Source: Atrina japonica (lineage: Eukaryota > Mollusca > Bivalvia > Pterioida > Pinnidae). From it: DNA of 64,000 bases. Where the stretch lies: positions 144,001 to 208,000 of the forward strand of contig BROG01000648.1 in NCBI GenBank assembly GCA_030159075.1, in the 5' to 3' direction. A program made the translations under genes and the position numbers. Shown here piece by piece: positions 1 through 10,974 of this stretch. The notes beneath the pieces were generated by a model. The model was given only the letters and a program-made list of their open reading frames with translations, ran no database searches and was not told the DNA's origin. Position 1 is the stretch's first letter, and the number at the start of each line of letters is the position of its first letter.

Positions 1-485
1 AATGATTTGAAAATAGACCTCTTACATGTGTGGGGAGGTCTATGGTATGACACCTTATTGATTTGAAAATAGACCTCTTCCAAGTAAGGGGAGGTCTATG
101 GTTTGACACCTTAATGATTTGAAAATAGACCTCTTACATGTGTGGGGAGGTCTATGGTATGACACCTTATTGATTTGAAAATAGACCTCTTCCAATTGAG
201 GGGAGGTCTATGGTATGACACTTTAATGATTTGAAAATAGACCTCTTACATGTGAGGGGAGGTCTATGGTATGACACTAGGGACCTGGACACAAACCTCT
301 TACATAACTTTATAAGTCTTTTGTATGACACCTTAAGGATTTGCATACAGACCTCTTACATGTGAGGGGAGGTCTTTGGTATGACACCTTAAGGATTTGC
401 ATACAGACCTCTTACATGGGAGGGGAAGTCTATGGTACGACACCCTAAGGATTTAAAAACAGAACCTCTTACATGTGAGTGGAGT
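1..485. repeat. 56-bp tandem array, about 9 copies
   Basis: The motif AGACCTCTTACATG recurs at 15, 71, 127, 183 and 239, a 56-bp step, then in more diverged form at about 293, 349, 405 and 461. Each good unit carries AGACCTC followed about 13 bases later by GAGGTCT, so every unit can fold into a small hairpin. The array probably continues left of the window. The last three units have GCATAC in place of AAAATA, showing divergence toward the right edge. No coding role is visible. Confidence 0.92.
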
Positions 486-1184
486 GACACACTGCCGGCT
501 GTCCATCAAGAAGTATTAATCACGTAAGATTTTAGATGTACATCAAAAACATGACACAGCTTAGAGATATATCTATTTAACCACAACAGTTACATAAAAA
601 CAAGAAGCTAAATACTAATGACCTTCCCTCTAGTTCCTGTTCAACATGGAAGCAATAAAGTAAAAAGTATTCTATATTCTATCATAATAAATGTCATATA
701 TATGTACTTGCAGGATATCTATATAGAAAAGTTGTTATGATGTGGTGCAAAAAACTTTCTCAGAAAAAAATATAATGTATTAAGTGTTTTATTGATCAGG
801 TTTTGTTTTTACAGCTAAATGGAAACAAGATCCAGAGATAAAATGTCCCAGAGAAACAGCATAGATATTTACTGCTCCTGTATTCAGCAAGAAAATTAGA
901 ACAAATTTCAGTTAAGACATATTTAGACTGATTTAAGTCATTGATTTTCAGAAGAGTCCATTGTTTTTCAGGGGTTGATGAGTCAAAGTACATATAAACT
1001 TACCCAGAATGCATACAATGTAGTTGTGTGGAAGAATTATGGCATTACTGTGTGGCTCAATAAATTTGGAAATGTTTTTCTTTCTTTTGTAACAAGGCAT
1101 CACAAGTGATACTAATCCCTTCACATTGGAAATATTGTAATATACTTGTATAATGGAATGATATAAGATTTGTTAAGTTCTGTT
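486..1184. other. gene-free AT-rich stretch
   Basis: No convincing exon, RNA gene or repeat was seen. The 65-codon minus-strand frame at 796-993 has no splice context and no recognisable motif. Confidence 0.5.
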
Positions 1185-2105
1185 GAGAAATAATTCAAAA
1201 TTTCATCAAAATCTGACAATGTTGAAATTTTGAACAATCAGAAGCCTCAGTTTGCTAAAGACGGCAATTAAACCCACATCAATGAAATTGCAATCCATAA
1301 ATAACCGTAAATTCCATATTTCATCAAAATTGAACAATGTTAAAATTTTGACTAATCAGAAGCTTCAGTTAGCATAGATGGCAACGAAACCCATAACACT
1401 GAAATTGCAATCCTTTGATACACATTAATGTCAAACTTCATCAAAATTTTAAAATGTAAAAATTTTGACCAATCAGAAGCCTCTGTTTGCCATAGACGCC
1501 ATCTTTTTATGAAGTCATAATATACATGTGCACACCCAAGCCTAAAATCTTATGATGTTTCATGAAATTCTGTTGAGAAAAAAACTTGTTAGAGTGCTGA
1601 CAAAAATATTTCAATTAAATAAGCAAAGGGAAATAACTCTGGTCATAAAGGAGAATGGATTGTGAAATGCAAACTCGACCAAGATATTACCATAGTAAAC
1701 ACTTGTATCCAGTTTCCGGATATTCTGTTGAGAAATAAGCTTGTTAGAGCCCTAACAACAAAATTTTAATGAAATAATCAAAGGGCAAATAACTTTGTAA
1801 TTAAGGGAGCACAGGTAACAAAACGCAAACTCGTCCAAGATATTACCATAGCAAACTGTTGTATAAAGATTCGTGAAATTACGTTGAGAAATAAAATTGT
1901 CAGAGTGCTGACAAAAATATTTCATTAAAATAAACAACGGGCAATAACTCTGTAAATAAGAGAGCGCGGGTTACAAAATACGATCTCGTTCCGTTGAGAA
2001 ATAAAATTATTAGAGAGCTGACAAGCAAAGTGTAACATACGTACATACAAGCCTAATCCTATATTCCCTCAAAACTTCTTTTGCGAGGGGATAATAAGGC
2101 TGTTG
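1185..2105. mobile_element. dispersed molluscan-type repeat with internal repeated modules
   Basis: Two modules are each repeated about three times in diverged form. The first, near 1190, 1310 and 1440, centres on CAATCAGAAGCCTCAGTTTG. The second, near 1560, 1725 and 1870, contains TCTGTTGAGAAATAA and GGGCAAATAACTCTG-like cores. The block ends near 2040-2100 in CTCAAAACTTCTTTTGCGAGG, which has the look of an element terminus. Similar GGAAATAACTC modules occur in the block at 35.5-36.2 kb. I infer an old non-autonomous dispersed element. Its class is not determined. Confidence 0.5.
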
Positions 2106-2894
2106 TGTGGGAACAATACCCCCTCGTGATCATTAAGTATAACCAGAGTCGTAAACTCTTACTTGTAACAATTACACTCCAACCTACAGTAAACCTTGCT
2201 TATAACTGCAAATCACTAAATCCTATTAATGGCCTTTGTCCAAAATAAATCTGGGTATGTAAAGTTCCACTGCACGAGTCAACAGACATGTTGATTCATA
2301 TGCAGGGGTATTCCACCAGGTTGTTTGATACAGTGTCTCTCTTGGTTTACAAGTGATGAAATGTTAACATCCCAATAAAAATAATAAACTACTTCCATGC
2401 AAATCAGCAACAACACTAAATGGACACCAACATAACAACTTAAGAAATTCAGAAAAACATCAAGGATTTAAAGAAGATTTTGAGTATAAAAAGAGAATTG
2501 AAGGGCAAAATTTGTTACGACTGTCAACATTTTTTAGTAAAATAGCAATTCTAGCAAAAACTTAATAGTTTCATAGATATTAAAATCTAAAAACACATTC
2601 TAGGTTTGTCGAAACACACAGCAGGTCAGCAATCAAAAATAGTAAAAATAGAAAAGGTCTCATAAGACTGGTGGTCTTTTATAAGAATGGTCTCTGAAAA
2701 CAAATACTACTGTAGTTCTACTGTACTAAATCAGTGTAATGTCAGGCTTGCTATATATTGCTGTTATTTAGCTTGAAGATTTCACTTTCATTCACCTTTT
2801 CATCTAGGGGAGAATTTGGGAAAATTAAACTGGGAGCAAAAATTTCAAGGCACACAGTAATAATGAAAATAAAAACATGAATAATACTACTAAT
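2106..2894. other. gene-free stretch
   Basis: AT-rich sequence with no exon-like frame. A short module near 2655-2740 repeats GGTCT and ATAAGA motifs and could be the edge of a pogo-like miniature transposon, but it is too short to assign. Confidence 0.4.
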
Positions 2895-3140
2895 AATGAA
2901 AAGAACAGATAAACATAAAGAAAAAAAAATAATAAAGTAAAACAAAGGAAATACAATAGTGTAAATAAGTGATAACTAACACAAAATTATAACATAAAGA
3001 AAATAAAATAAAAAGTGAAACAAAGGAAATACAATAGTGTAAATAAGTGATAACTAACACAAAATTATAACATAAAGAAAAAAAAATAAAAAGTGAAACA
3101 AAGGAAATACAATAGTGTAAATAAGTGACAGCTAACACAA
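2895..3140. repeat. 78-bp tandem array, about 3 copies
   Basis: AACAAAGGAAATACAATAGT recurs at 2941, 3019 and 3097, an exact 78-bp step. The units are nearly identical, differing mainly in the A-rich spacer. The minus-strand frame over 2890-3138 exists only because 78 is a multiple of three. Confidence 0.9.
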
Positions 3141-3146
3141 AATTAT

Positions 3147-3215
3147 AACTAATGTTAAAACTATGACTAATGTTAAAATTGTAACTAATGTTAAAATTAC
3201 AACTAATGTTATATG
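3147..3215. repeat. 18-bp tandem repeat, about 3.5 copies
   Basis: Units of the form ACTAATGTTAAAATTGTA recur with 18-bp spacing directly after the 78-bp array. Confidence 0.75.
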
Positions 3216-3964
3216 AAAATCAGATTATTGTTTTATAGGGTTAAAATTTTGTTGTTTTAAATATAAAACAAATTCACTGACGTTAAATTTAGCTGAAATA
3301 GAAAAACCTGTTTGTAAAGAAACCCGCAACTATCATTAGGTGTAATTTATGTTAATTTTTTTATAAGTTAAAATTCATTGATAAATAAAAACAATGAAAT
3401 AAATGAAACTTTCTGATTCTTTAGTAGTTAAAGAATGCAAACACAATATAGCTGTCAGTACTTGTTTAAACAAATTAATCAATTAGTAAATGAATGGATA
3501 AACAAATGAAATGATTGATTAACAAAAATATTTGACTAACAGCCAACAATCAGGATGCATTTAATTTTGGTAAGAAATGAATTATTGGTATCAGTTTCTA
3601 CAGATAATTGATGCATATGATTATTTAGATAAGGGTCAAAGGTAAAGTTTTTACAGATCTATTACAAAGATAAAGATTGACATCTGATTAATGCCCTGTA
3701 TAAACTCTGCCAATCACTGTAGATTGCTGATAACAATGCATAACAAACCACTTCCCATTACCACAACTTGTTAATTTTGTGTTAGTGGATTTAGAAGTAT
3801 AACGCTGACTTATGTTTTCCACGATATGTTAAATCTGACAATTTTCATTACGTCTCCTTTAACATCGGATCATTTAGAAGCATCCTTAGATCATTGAAAA
3901 CCCATGTTTCCGGGGTACATATTTGCTGTAAGAATACGTTGTTTACTAATGCTATTAACTGATG
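3216..3964. other. gene-free stretch
   Basis: AT-rich sequence. I see no exon with splice context, no RNA gene and no tandem structure. Its right edge (3960-4010) contains ACTTGGAAGACTGGATG, which resembles the sequence just past the 16-bp array near 10040-10060. Confidence 0.45.
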
Positions 3965-4714
3965 ATTTCTTTACTTGGAAGACTGGATGATTTAACAATG
4001 TCTAATGGTTTTAAACTATGCATGATGGTTTTACACCATTCCATGGTTTTACACTGTCTGATGGTTTTACACTGATATTTTTACAGTCTGATGGTTTTAT
4101 ACTGTCTGATAATTTCAAATTGCCCAATGGTTTTACACTGCCTGGTGGTTTTACACTGTTAGTTTTACACTGTCTAATAGTTTTACACTATGCATGATAG
4201 TTTTACACTGTCCGATGGTTTTACACTGTCCGATGATTTTACACTGTCTGATGGTTTTACACTGTCTGATATTTTTACACTGCCTGATGGTTTTACACTG
4301 TCTGATGGTTTAACACTATGTCTGATGGTTTTATACTATCTGATATTTTTACACTGTCAGGTGGTTTTACACTGTCTGATGGTTTAACACTATGTCTGAT
4401 GGTTTTACACTGCCTGATGGTTTTACACTGTTAGTTTTACACTGTCTAATAGTTTTACACTATGCATGATTGTTTTACACTGTCTGATGGTTTTACACTG
4501 TCCGATGATTTTACACTGTCTGATGGTTTTACACTGTCTGATATTTTTACACTGCCTGATGGTTTTACACTGTCTGAAGCTTTTACACTATGCCTGATGG
4601 TTTTACACTGCCTGATGGTTTTACACTGTATGGTGGTTTTACACTGTCTGAAGCTTTTACACTATGCCTGATGGTTTTACACAGTCTGATATTATTTACA
4701 CTGTCTGATGGTTT
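3965..4714. repeat. 18-bp minisatellite, left segment
   Basis: The unit is GGTTTTACACTGTCTGAT with point variants (ATTTTTACACTGTCTGAT, ATGCCTGAT endings). A larger block repeats within it: the stretch starting with the ATGCATGAT variant near 4190 reappears near 4462 with the same order of unit variants, showing segmental duplication of the array. Reading frames of GFTLSD repeats arise because the unit is six codons long. Changes between units are not biased to silent positions, so I do not call a gene. Confidence 0.95.
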
Positions 4715-5084
4715 ATTTTGAAAAATGTGTGGCCTTGAATCTTCTTTATACAAAATTCTATAAACCTGAGCCTTAGACCCCAGGTCTTCACATGCATTAG
4801 ACCAGAGCCTCTAGAACCCAGTAGAGCCAGACGGTGAGCTACCAGAAGGCCCCTGCTGTCCGGGAGCCCAGGGCCGAGCAACCCAGGGAGATGAGGACCC
4901 CAAATTGGCCAACGCCACCACCAGATCCACCACTCAAACCTACTCCGTAGGGACAAGCACGTGTAACAAACTCCACCATGGTTGCAAATTAAACACAAGG
5001 AGTCTTTCCGTAGCTACAGGGGTAGCTCCAGCATGTGGCAAGGGTTCTGAGTAGTCACGCCGCACATTAAATCACCTATAACTG
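4715..5084 (-). pseudogene. GC-rich island inside the 18-bp array; possible decayed Gly-rich/collagen-like coding fragment
   Basis: This is about 370 bp of unique, GC-rich sequence, unlike the AT-rich array on both sides. On the minus strand one frame reads GLSGGSGGGVGQFG (around 4900-4940). One frame over it reads GPHLPGLLGPGLP (around 4845-4895), followed by Gly-X-Y-like triplets in which some glycines are replaced by D, V or A. That pattern would fit a broken collagen-like or glycine-rich exon that has taken a frameshift and glycine-codon substitutions. No splice sites or homologous exon are visible here, so it could equally be chance composition. Array units stop on one side and resume on the other, which suggests an insertion or an unexpanded ancestral remnant. 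Confidence 0.25.
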
Positions 5085-7248
5085 AGTGTCTGATGGTTTA
5101 ATACTATCTGATATTTTTACACTGTCAGGTGGTTTTACACTGTCTGATGGTTTTATACTATCTGATATTTTTACACTGTCAGGTGGTTTTACACTGTCTG
5201 ATGGTTTTACACTGTCTGATGGTTTTATTCTATCTGATATTTTTACACTGTCAGGTGGTTTTACACTGTCTGATGGTTTTACACTGTCTGATGGTTTTAT
5301 ACTATCTGATATTTTTACACTGTCAGGTGGTTTTACACTGTCTGATGGTCTTATACTATCTGATATTTTTACACTGTCAGGTGGTTTTACACTGTCTGAT
5401 GGTTTTACACTGTCTGGTGGTTTTATACTATCTGATATTTTTACACTGTCAGGTGGTTTTTACACTGTCTGATTGTTTTACACTGTCTGATGGTTTTACA
5501 CTGTCTGATGGTTTTATACTATCTGATATTTGTACACTGTCAGGTGGTTTTACACTGTCTGATGGTTTACACTGTCTGATGGTTTTATACTATCTGATAT
5601 TTGTACACTGTCAGGTGGTTTTACACTGTCTGATGGTTTTACACTATCTGATATTTTTACACTGTTAGGTGGTTTTACACTGTCAGGTGGTTTTACACTG
5701 TCTGATGGTTTTACACTGTCTGATGGTTTTACACTATCTGATATTTTTACACTGTCAGGTGGTTTTACACTGTCAGGTGGTTTTACACTGTTTGATGGTT
5801 TTACACTGTCTGATAGTTTTACACTATCTGATATTTTTACACTGTCTGGTTGTTTTACACTGTCTGATGGTTTTACAATGTCTGATAGTTTTACACTATC
5901 TGATATTTTTACACTGTCTGGTGGTTTTACATTGCCTGGTGTTTTTACACTATGCCTGATGGTTTTACACAGTCTGATATTTTTACGTGGTCTTATGGTT
6001 TTACACTGTTTACACTGTTTGATGGTTTAGCACTGTCTGATGGTTTTACACTATCTCATGGTTTTAGACCTTCTGATGGTTTTACACTGTCTGATCATTT
6101 TACATTATCTGATATTTTTACACTGCTGGATGGTTTTACAATGTCTGGGTTAGGGTTAGGGTTAGGGTTAGGGTTAGTTTTACACTGTCTGATATTTTTA
6201 CACTGTCTGATCATTTTACATTATCTGATATTTTTACACTGTCTGATAGTTTTACACTATTCCTGATGGTTTTACACTTTCTGATGGTCTTATACTGTCT
6301 GATGGTTTTACACTGTCTGATGGTTTTAAACTGATGGTTTTACACTTTCTGATGGTTTTACACTATCTGGTGGTTTTACACTGTCTGATGGTTTTATACT
6401 GTCTGATGGTTTTACACTATCTGATGGTTTTACACTCTGATATTTTTACACTGCCTGATGGTTTTACACTATCTCATGGTTTGACACTGTTTGATGGTTT
6501 ACATTGCCTGGTGGTTCTTCACTGTATTGTGGGTTTACCTTGTCTGTTGATTTTACACTATTCCTGATGGTTTTACAATGTGTGAAGGTTTTACATTGTG
6601 TGATTTATTTATACTGTCTGGTGGTTGTACACTTTGTCTGATGGTTTAACACTGTCTGATGATTTTACACAATCTGATGGTTTTACACTTTCTAATGGTT
6701 TTACACTGTCAGATATTTTTACACTCCCTGATGGTTTTACACTGTCTGATGGATTTACACTGTCTATTGGTTTTACACTGTCTGGTGATTTTACACTATG
6801 CCTGATGGTTTTATACTGTGATATTTTTACAATGTCTGATGGTTTTACACTATTTCTGATGGTTTTTTACTGTTTAGTGGTTTTACACTGTCTGATGTTT
6901 TTACACTGTCTGATGGTTTTACACTATCTGATTATTTTACACTCTCTGATGGTTTTACACCATCTCATCGTTTGACGCTGTCTGATATTTTTGCACTGCC
7001 TGGTGGTTTTTCACTGTCTGGTGGGTTTACATTGATGTTTTTACACTGCTTTGTGGTTTTACATTGTCTGATGATTTTACACTATGCTTGATAGTTTTAC
7101 ACTGTCTGATGGTTTTACACTATGTCTGAATGTTTTTCACTGGCTTGTGGTTTTATACTCTGATGGTTTTATACTGTCCAGTGGTTTTACACTGTCTGAT
7201 GGTTTTACACTGTCTGATGGATTTACACTGTCTGATGGTTTCACACTG
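5085..7248. repeat. 18-bp minisatellite, main segment
   Basis: Same GGTTTTACACTGTCTGAT unit. From 5085 to about 5960 a higher-order pattern is clear: GTCTGATGG-type units alternate with ATCTGATATTTTTACAC and GTCAGGTGG variants in blocks of three to four units. Past 6250 the units become more diverged and the phase slips. The array is interrupted at 6147 by a telomere-type hexamer run. All plus-strand frames here are repeat by-products. Confidence 0.95.
6147..6176 (+). repeat. interstitial telomeric repeat (GGGTTA)5
   Basis: Five perfect GGGTTA hexamers (equivalent to TTAGGG, the telomere unit of most molluscs and vertebrates) lie exactly between array sequence ending TGTCTG and array sequence beginning GTTTTACAC. 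A normal unit has only ATG at this junction. The perfection of the hexamers against mutated neighbours points to a fairly recent event. Confidence 0.95.
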
Positions 7249-7334
7249 TCTTTTTGTATGTTTGCAGATCTGTTTTGACTTGATTTAACAAGTGGCATGA
7301 CTATTTAAAGCCCTTGCCAATTATCCCTGTGAGT

Positions 7335-7335
<1 letters not shown>

Positions 7336-7375
<40 letters not shown>

Positions 7376-7428
7376 TGTGTGTGCATGTGTGTGTGTGCAT
7401 GTGTGTGTTTTTGTGTGTGTGTGCATGT
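7336..7428. repeat. compound microsatellite (GA)n-(GT)n
   Basis: An uninterrupted GA run of about 19 dinucleotides passes into a GT run with GCAT interruptions. Confidence 0.97.
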
Positions 7429-7544
7429 TTATACCTTTGCTTGACTGGTTTGTACTTTCAATGGCTTTTTAAGTGCCACTACACTTGTAGAGTGTGATGA
7501 AAGTAACCAAGCTGCACATTCTATTTACTTTCTAGAGCTGTGCA

Positions 7545-7640
7545 AACATGAGATGAACTCTCACCTCTGAAAATCTGGCATGACCAGGGATTGAACCAGA
7601 GATCTTCATGTTGATGATCTGTCATTCTACCTACTCTGTC
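7545..7640 (-). mobile_element. tRNA-derived SINE fragment
   Basis: Read on the minus strand, GAGTAGGTAGAATGAC resembles a polymerase III A box and CTGGTTCAATCCC resembles a B box (7585-7600), at tRNA-like spacing. No cloverleaf with intact arms can be drawn, so I call a decayed SINE head rather than a tRNA gene. The 85-codon minus-strand frame through it is spurious. Confidence 0.55.
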
Positions 7641-8814
7641 CGCTATTGAAGATCTGATGATTTTTAAAGTGATATAAACTGCCACAATGATTATTTTTGT
7701 TCCCTGACATATAGTCGAGAATATGATAAAATGTGTGTTCAAATACATTATCAAACACGTAAAAGATCTTCTTTTCAAAGTTATTTGTTTTATTAGAATT
7801 TAAGTTTTCCCGTGCCTTAAAAATTCCAGCTGTATTTCCGTATGCAATGACCTTTCAGATAAACTCTTTTGCCATATCAAATGTACTTCGTAATTCGGTC
7901 AGTGGATCTTAGTCATTTACTCAGCTCATTTTTATATTTACTTTTAAAATACAGGACGAGATTTTTATTGGAAAGTACATGCATTATGTAAAATATATGC
8001 TTTTCAATGCTACTTTAAATACCTGAAGAAAACTGCATGAATATATGAATAAATACATCAGGTCACTAAAAGAAATTTTTCCAATCTTAAATGTTACCCT
8101 GAATGCTAACATTGACAAAATCAAAACAATATAACCGTGTCAAGTATGCATACCTCATGTTTTACAAATGCGTCGCCATGTCCAGTGGAGTTGGGCAGTT
8201 CATGATCATAATTCATATGTGTCAAGAATGATAAATGGAACCAGTTAAAAATTGGTTGATATCACCTGATATGCCCGGCATGTGGACAATTTCAGAAGCA
8301 AATGTTTTGAAACCACGAAAAGACCAACTTTGCTTGACTTAGGTATGAAATGATGATGTACAAAAATAAACGCAATTGGTAATAATAATAGAATGTACAT
8401 TAACTGCAAATAGCATGTGTTTATTGGACACTCGATAATCTACATAAAAATTTACCAAAAGTTAATCTGCAATGCTCCAAGTAATGGCGGACAAAGAATA
8501 ACTGATATTACAGATTACATTTGGCAAGAAAGTTGCAATTTTACACATGCATTTGTTATTCTAACCACCAGATGGTCTCTTTGGAATGAACATGAGATAA
8601 AATATTACATAAAATGGGCATGTAAAATTTGTCACCTACAACAGCTCATATCACTTTAAACTGGAAGGTAAGGCTTTACATTGTAAGTTATGATGATTCT
8701 CCATCTCAAAGTCTAATGACTTTACGTAAGATGGTCTCATGGCTGACATTGGATAGTTTGCTGCTTAAACTACAAAATATCATGGCTTTACACTAGTTTT
8801 GAGTATAAAGGGCC
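7641..8814. other. gene-poor stretch with one weak exon candidate
   Basis: Mostly unique AT-rich sequence. One short minus-strand segment at 8154-8216 has the form ATG, 21 codons, then GAG followed by GTATGC; it is discussed as a finding and not called as a gene. The right edge (8760-8815) grades into the 16-bp array. Confidence 0.4.
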
Positions 8815-9990
8815 TGATGTGTGGTGGTCCTGATGTATGGAGGGTCTGATGTGTGGAGGGTCGGATGTGTATTGGTCCTGATGGTGGGTCGGATGTGTAA
8901 TGGGTCTGATGTGTGGTGGGTCTGACGTGAGGTGGGTCTGATGTGAGGTGGGTCTGATGTGTAATGGGTCTGATGTGTGGTGGGTCTGATGTGAGGTGGG
9001 TCTGATGTGTAATGGGTCTGATGTGTAATGGGTCTGATGTTTAATGGATCTGATGTGTGGTGGGTCTGATGTGTAATGGGTCTAATGTGTGGTGGGTCTG
9101 ATGTGAGGTGGGTATGATGTGTGGTGGGTCTGATGTGTAATGGATCTGATGTGTGGTGGGTCTGATGTGTAATGGGTCTGATGTGTGGTGGGTCTGATGT
9201 GAGGTGGGTCAGATGTGTGGTGGGTCTGATGTGAGGTGGGTCTGATGTGTGGTGGGTCTGATGTGAGGTGGGTATGATGTGTGGTGGGTCTGATGTGTAA
9301 TGGATCTGATGTGTGGTGGGTCTGATGTGTAATGGGTCTGATGTGTGGTGGGTCTGATGTGAGGTGGGTCAGATGTGTGGTGGGTCTGATGTGAGGTGGG
9401 TCTGATGTGAGGTGGGTCTGATGTGTAATGGGTCTGATGTGTGGTGGGTCTGATGTGTAATAGGTCTGATGTGAGGTGGGTCTGACATGTGTAATGGGTC
9501 TGATGTGAGGTGGGTCTGATGTGTGTAATGGGTCTGATGTGAGGTGAGTCTGATGTGAGGTGGGTCTGATGTATAATGGGTCTGATGTGAGGTGGGTCTG
9601 ACATGTGTAATGGGTCTGACATGTGTAATGGGTCTGATGTGAGGTGGGTCTGATGTGAGGTGGGTCTGATGTGTAATGGGTCTGACATGTGTAATGGGTC
9701 TGATGTGAGGTGGGTCTGATGTGTAAAGGGTCTGATGTGTGGAGGGTCTGATGTTAGGTGGGTCTGATGTGTAATGGATCTGATGTGTGGTGGGTCTGAT
9801 GTGTAATGGGTCTGATGTGAGGTGGGTCTGACATATAGTGGTCCTGATGCATGAGTGGTCTAATGTGTAATGGATCTGATGTGTGGTAGGTCTGACATGT
9901 GGAGATCCTGATGCATGAAGGTTCTGGTGTGTAATGGGTCTGATGTTTGGTGGGTCTGACATGTGGTGGTCCTAATGTGTGAAGGGTGGG
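8815..9990. repeat. 16-bp minisatellite, about 70 copies
   Basis: The unit is GGGTCTGATGTGTGGT, with GTAAT and GAGGT variants at its 3' end, plus occasional 2-bp insertions (GACATGTGTAATG). Because 16 is not a multiple of three, each minus-strand frame cycles through a 16-residue HQTHLTSDP-type repeat, which explains the 159- and 197-codon frames. The left and right edges are more degenerate than the centre. Confidence 0.96.
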
Positions 9991-10244
9991 TCATCTGGTA
10001 ATATATTGAAGGATTTGATTACTTTTGCACTGATGGTTTAACTTGGAAAGATCTGATGGTTTAAAATTAGAGGGATTATTCTAAAGCTGAGTTTCTGATG
10101 TGTGAAATATCTTCCTGGTTTTGAATTGAAAAATCTTATGTGTAGACTGGAAAGTCTGATAGTTTTCCTGTTACATTGTCAGGCTGGGTATTCTGCTTCA
10201 TAAACATCTTATTTCTTGAAATGTTTGTACAGAAGTAAAGATTA

Positions 10245-10420
10245 CCATATTTATCCTGTCTTAAATTTGCCCTGTCTTAAATCTGCCGGTCTTAAATCTG
10301 CCCTGTCTTAAATTTGCCCTGTCTTAAATTTGCCTGTCTTATATTTGCCCTGTGTTAAATTTGCCCTGTCTTAAATTTACCCTGTCTTAAATTTGCCCTG
10401 TCTTAAATTTGCCCTTAATC
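10245..10420. repeat. 16-bp tandem repeat, about 11 copies
   Basis: The unit is CCCTGTCTTAAATTTG, with single-base variants and a few 1-bp deletions. It lies about 90 bp downstream of the splice donor of the exon at 10510-10794, so it is probably intronic. Confidence 0.95.
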
Positions 10421-10509
10421 AACAGTCTTATGGAAGGCATGTATTTCCATGCCTCAACTATTTAGCTTGAAAATTGACAGCGAAAAATTGCAGGTATACA
10501 GTAACTGAC

Positions 10510-10794
10510 CTGAAGAATCCCTGATACAGTATAGGACATCTGGGTCATTGATAGATGGTCGTTGTATAGGCTCTTCCTGATAACGTAACCAAGTATTAAA
10601 CCAATGAAGAAACAAACTAACAGTAATAGCACTTTTAACACTCTGCCTTTCTTCCCACTCAGGAAGCCTGTTCCTACTCCTGCCCCCTCCTTTTGCAGGA
10701 TGTCAAGGTTTTTATACTCAATGTCTACATTATCAGACTCTGCCTCCCATCTGGAAACTTGTTTTCCTTGAACATACTTCACTTTGGAGGGCAT
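10510..10794 (-). CDS. first coding exon of a type II single-pass membrane protein (partial)
   Basis: This exon codes for 95 residues starting at the ATG at 10794. One base upstream of the ATG is a strong splice acceptor: a T-rich tract ending TTTTTTCCAG at 10796. The coding sequence ends exactly on a codon at CTTCAG followed by GTCAGT (donor at 10509), so the next exon is in phase 0. A 5' UTR exon must therefore lie above 10797. The protein has a polar N-terminal tail (1-50) with a YKNL sequence at 27-30 that fits a YxxPhi endocytosis signal. Basic residues KKGR precede a membrane segment at about 52-72 (VLLLLVCFFIGLILGYVI), followed by RK. The positive-inside pattern puts the N terminus in the cytoplasm. 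The FFIGLILGY core recalls the transferrin-receptor/glutamate carboxypeptidase II family, but this is only a lead; other type II ectoenzymes or glycosyltransferases are possible. The 15 further codons to the stop at 10462 are intron read-through. I could not identify later exons with confidence at lower coordinates. Confidence 0.6.
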
Positions 10795-10974
10795 TCTGGA
10801 AAAAATAGAAAAATCAAAGCTTTTACTGTGATGTAATAACTGGTTTGCCTAAAAATACAGTGGACAACTGTAAATCTGATTTTATTTGCGCCAAGTTTAT
10901 TTTTGCATAATTTCGTGAGAACTCTCACTCGTGAAAATGAAATTATTGCATAATGAATTATGTTAATTAACCAT

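Noticed and set aside
6147..6176. Chromosome end or telomere
   Set aside because: Only five hexamers, embedded in continuous array sequence on both sides; it is interstitial.
7545..7640. Possible tRNA gene from A- and B-box-like words
   Set aside because: No complete cloverleaf or paired acceptor stem can be drawn; the SINE heads at 20.4, 38.5 and 44.1 kb were rejected as tRNA genes for the same reason.
7521..7778. 85-codon minus-strand frame starting MKRRSFTC
   Set aside because: It runs through a SINE fragment, and has no splice signals or protein features.
9209..9962. 159- and 197-codon minus-strand frames rich in HQTHLTSDP
   Set aside because: Both are phases of a 16-bp repeat read in cycling frames; the same peptide appears in overlapping frames, which a real gene would not show.
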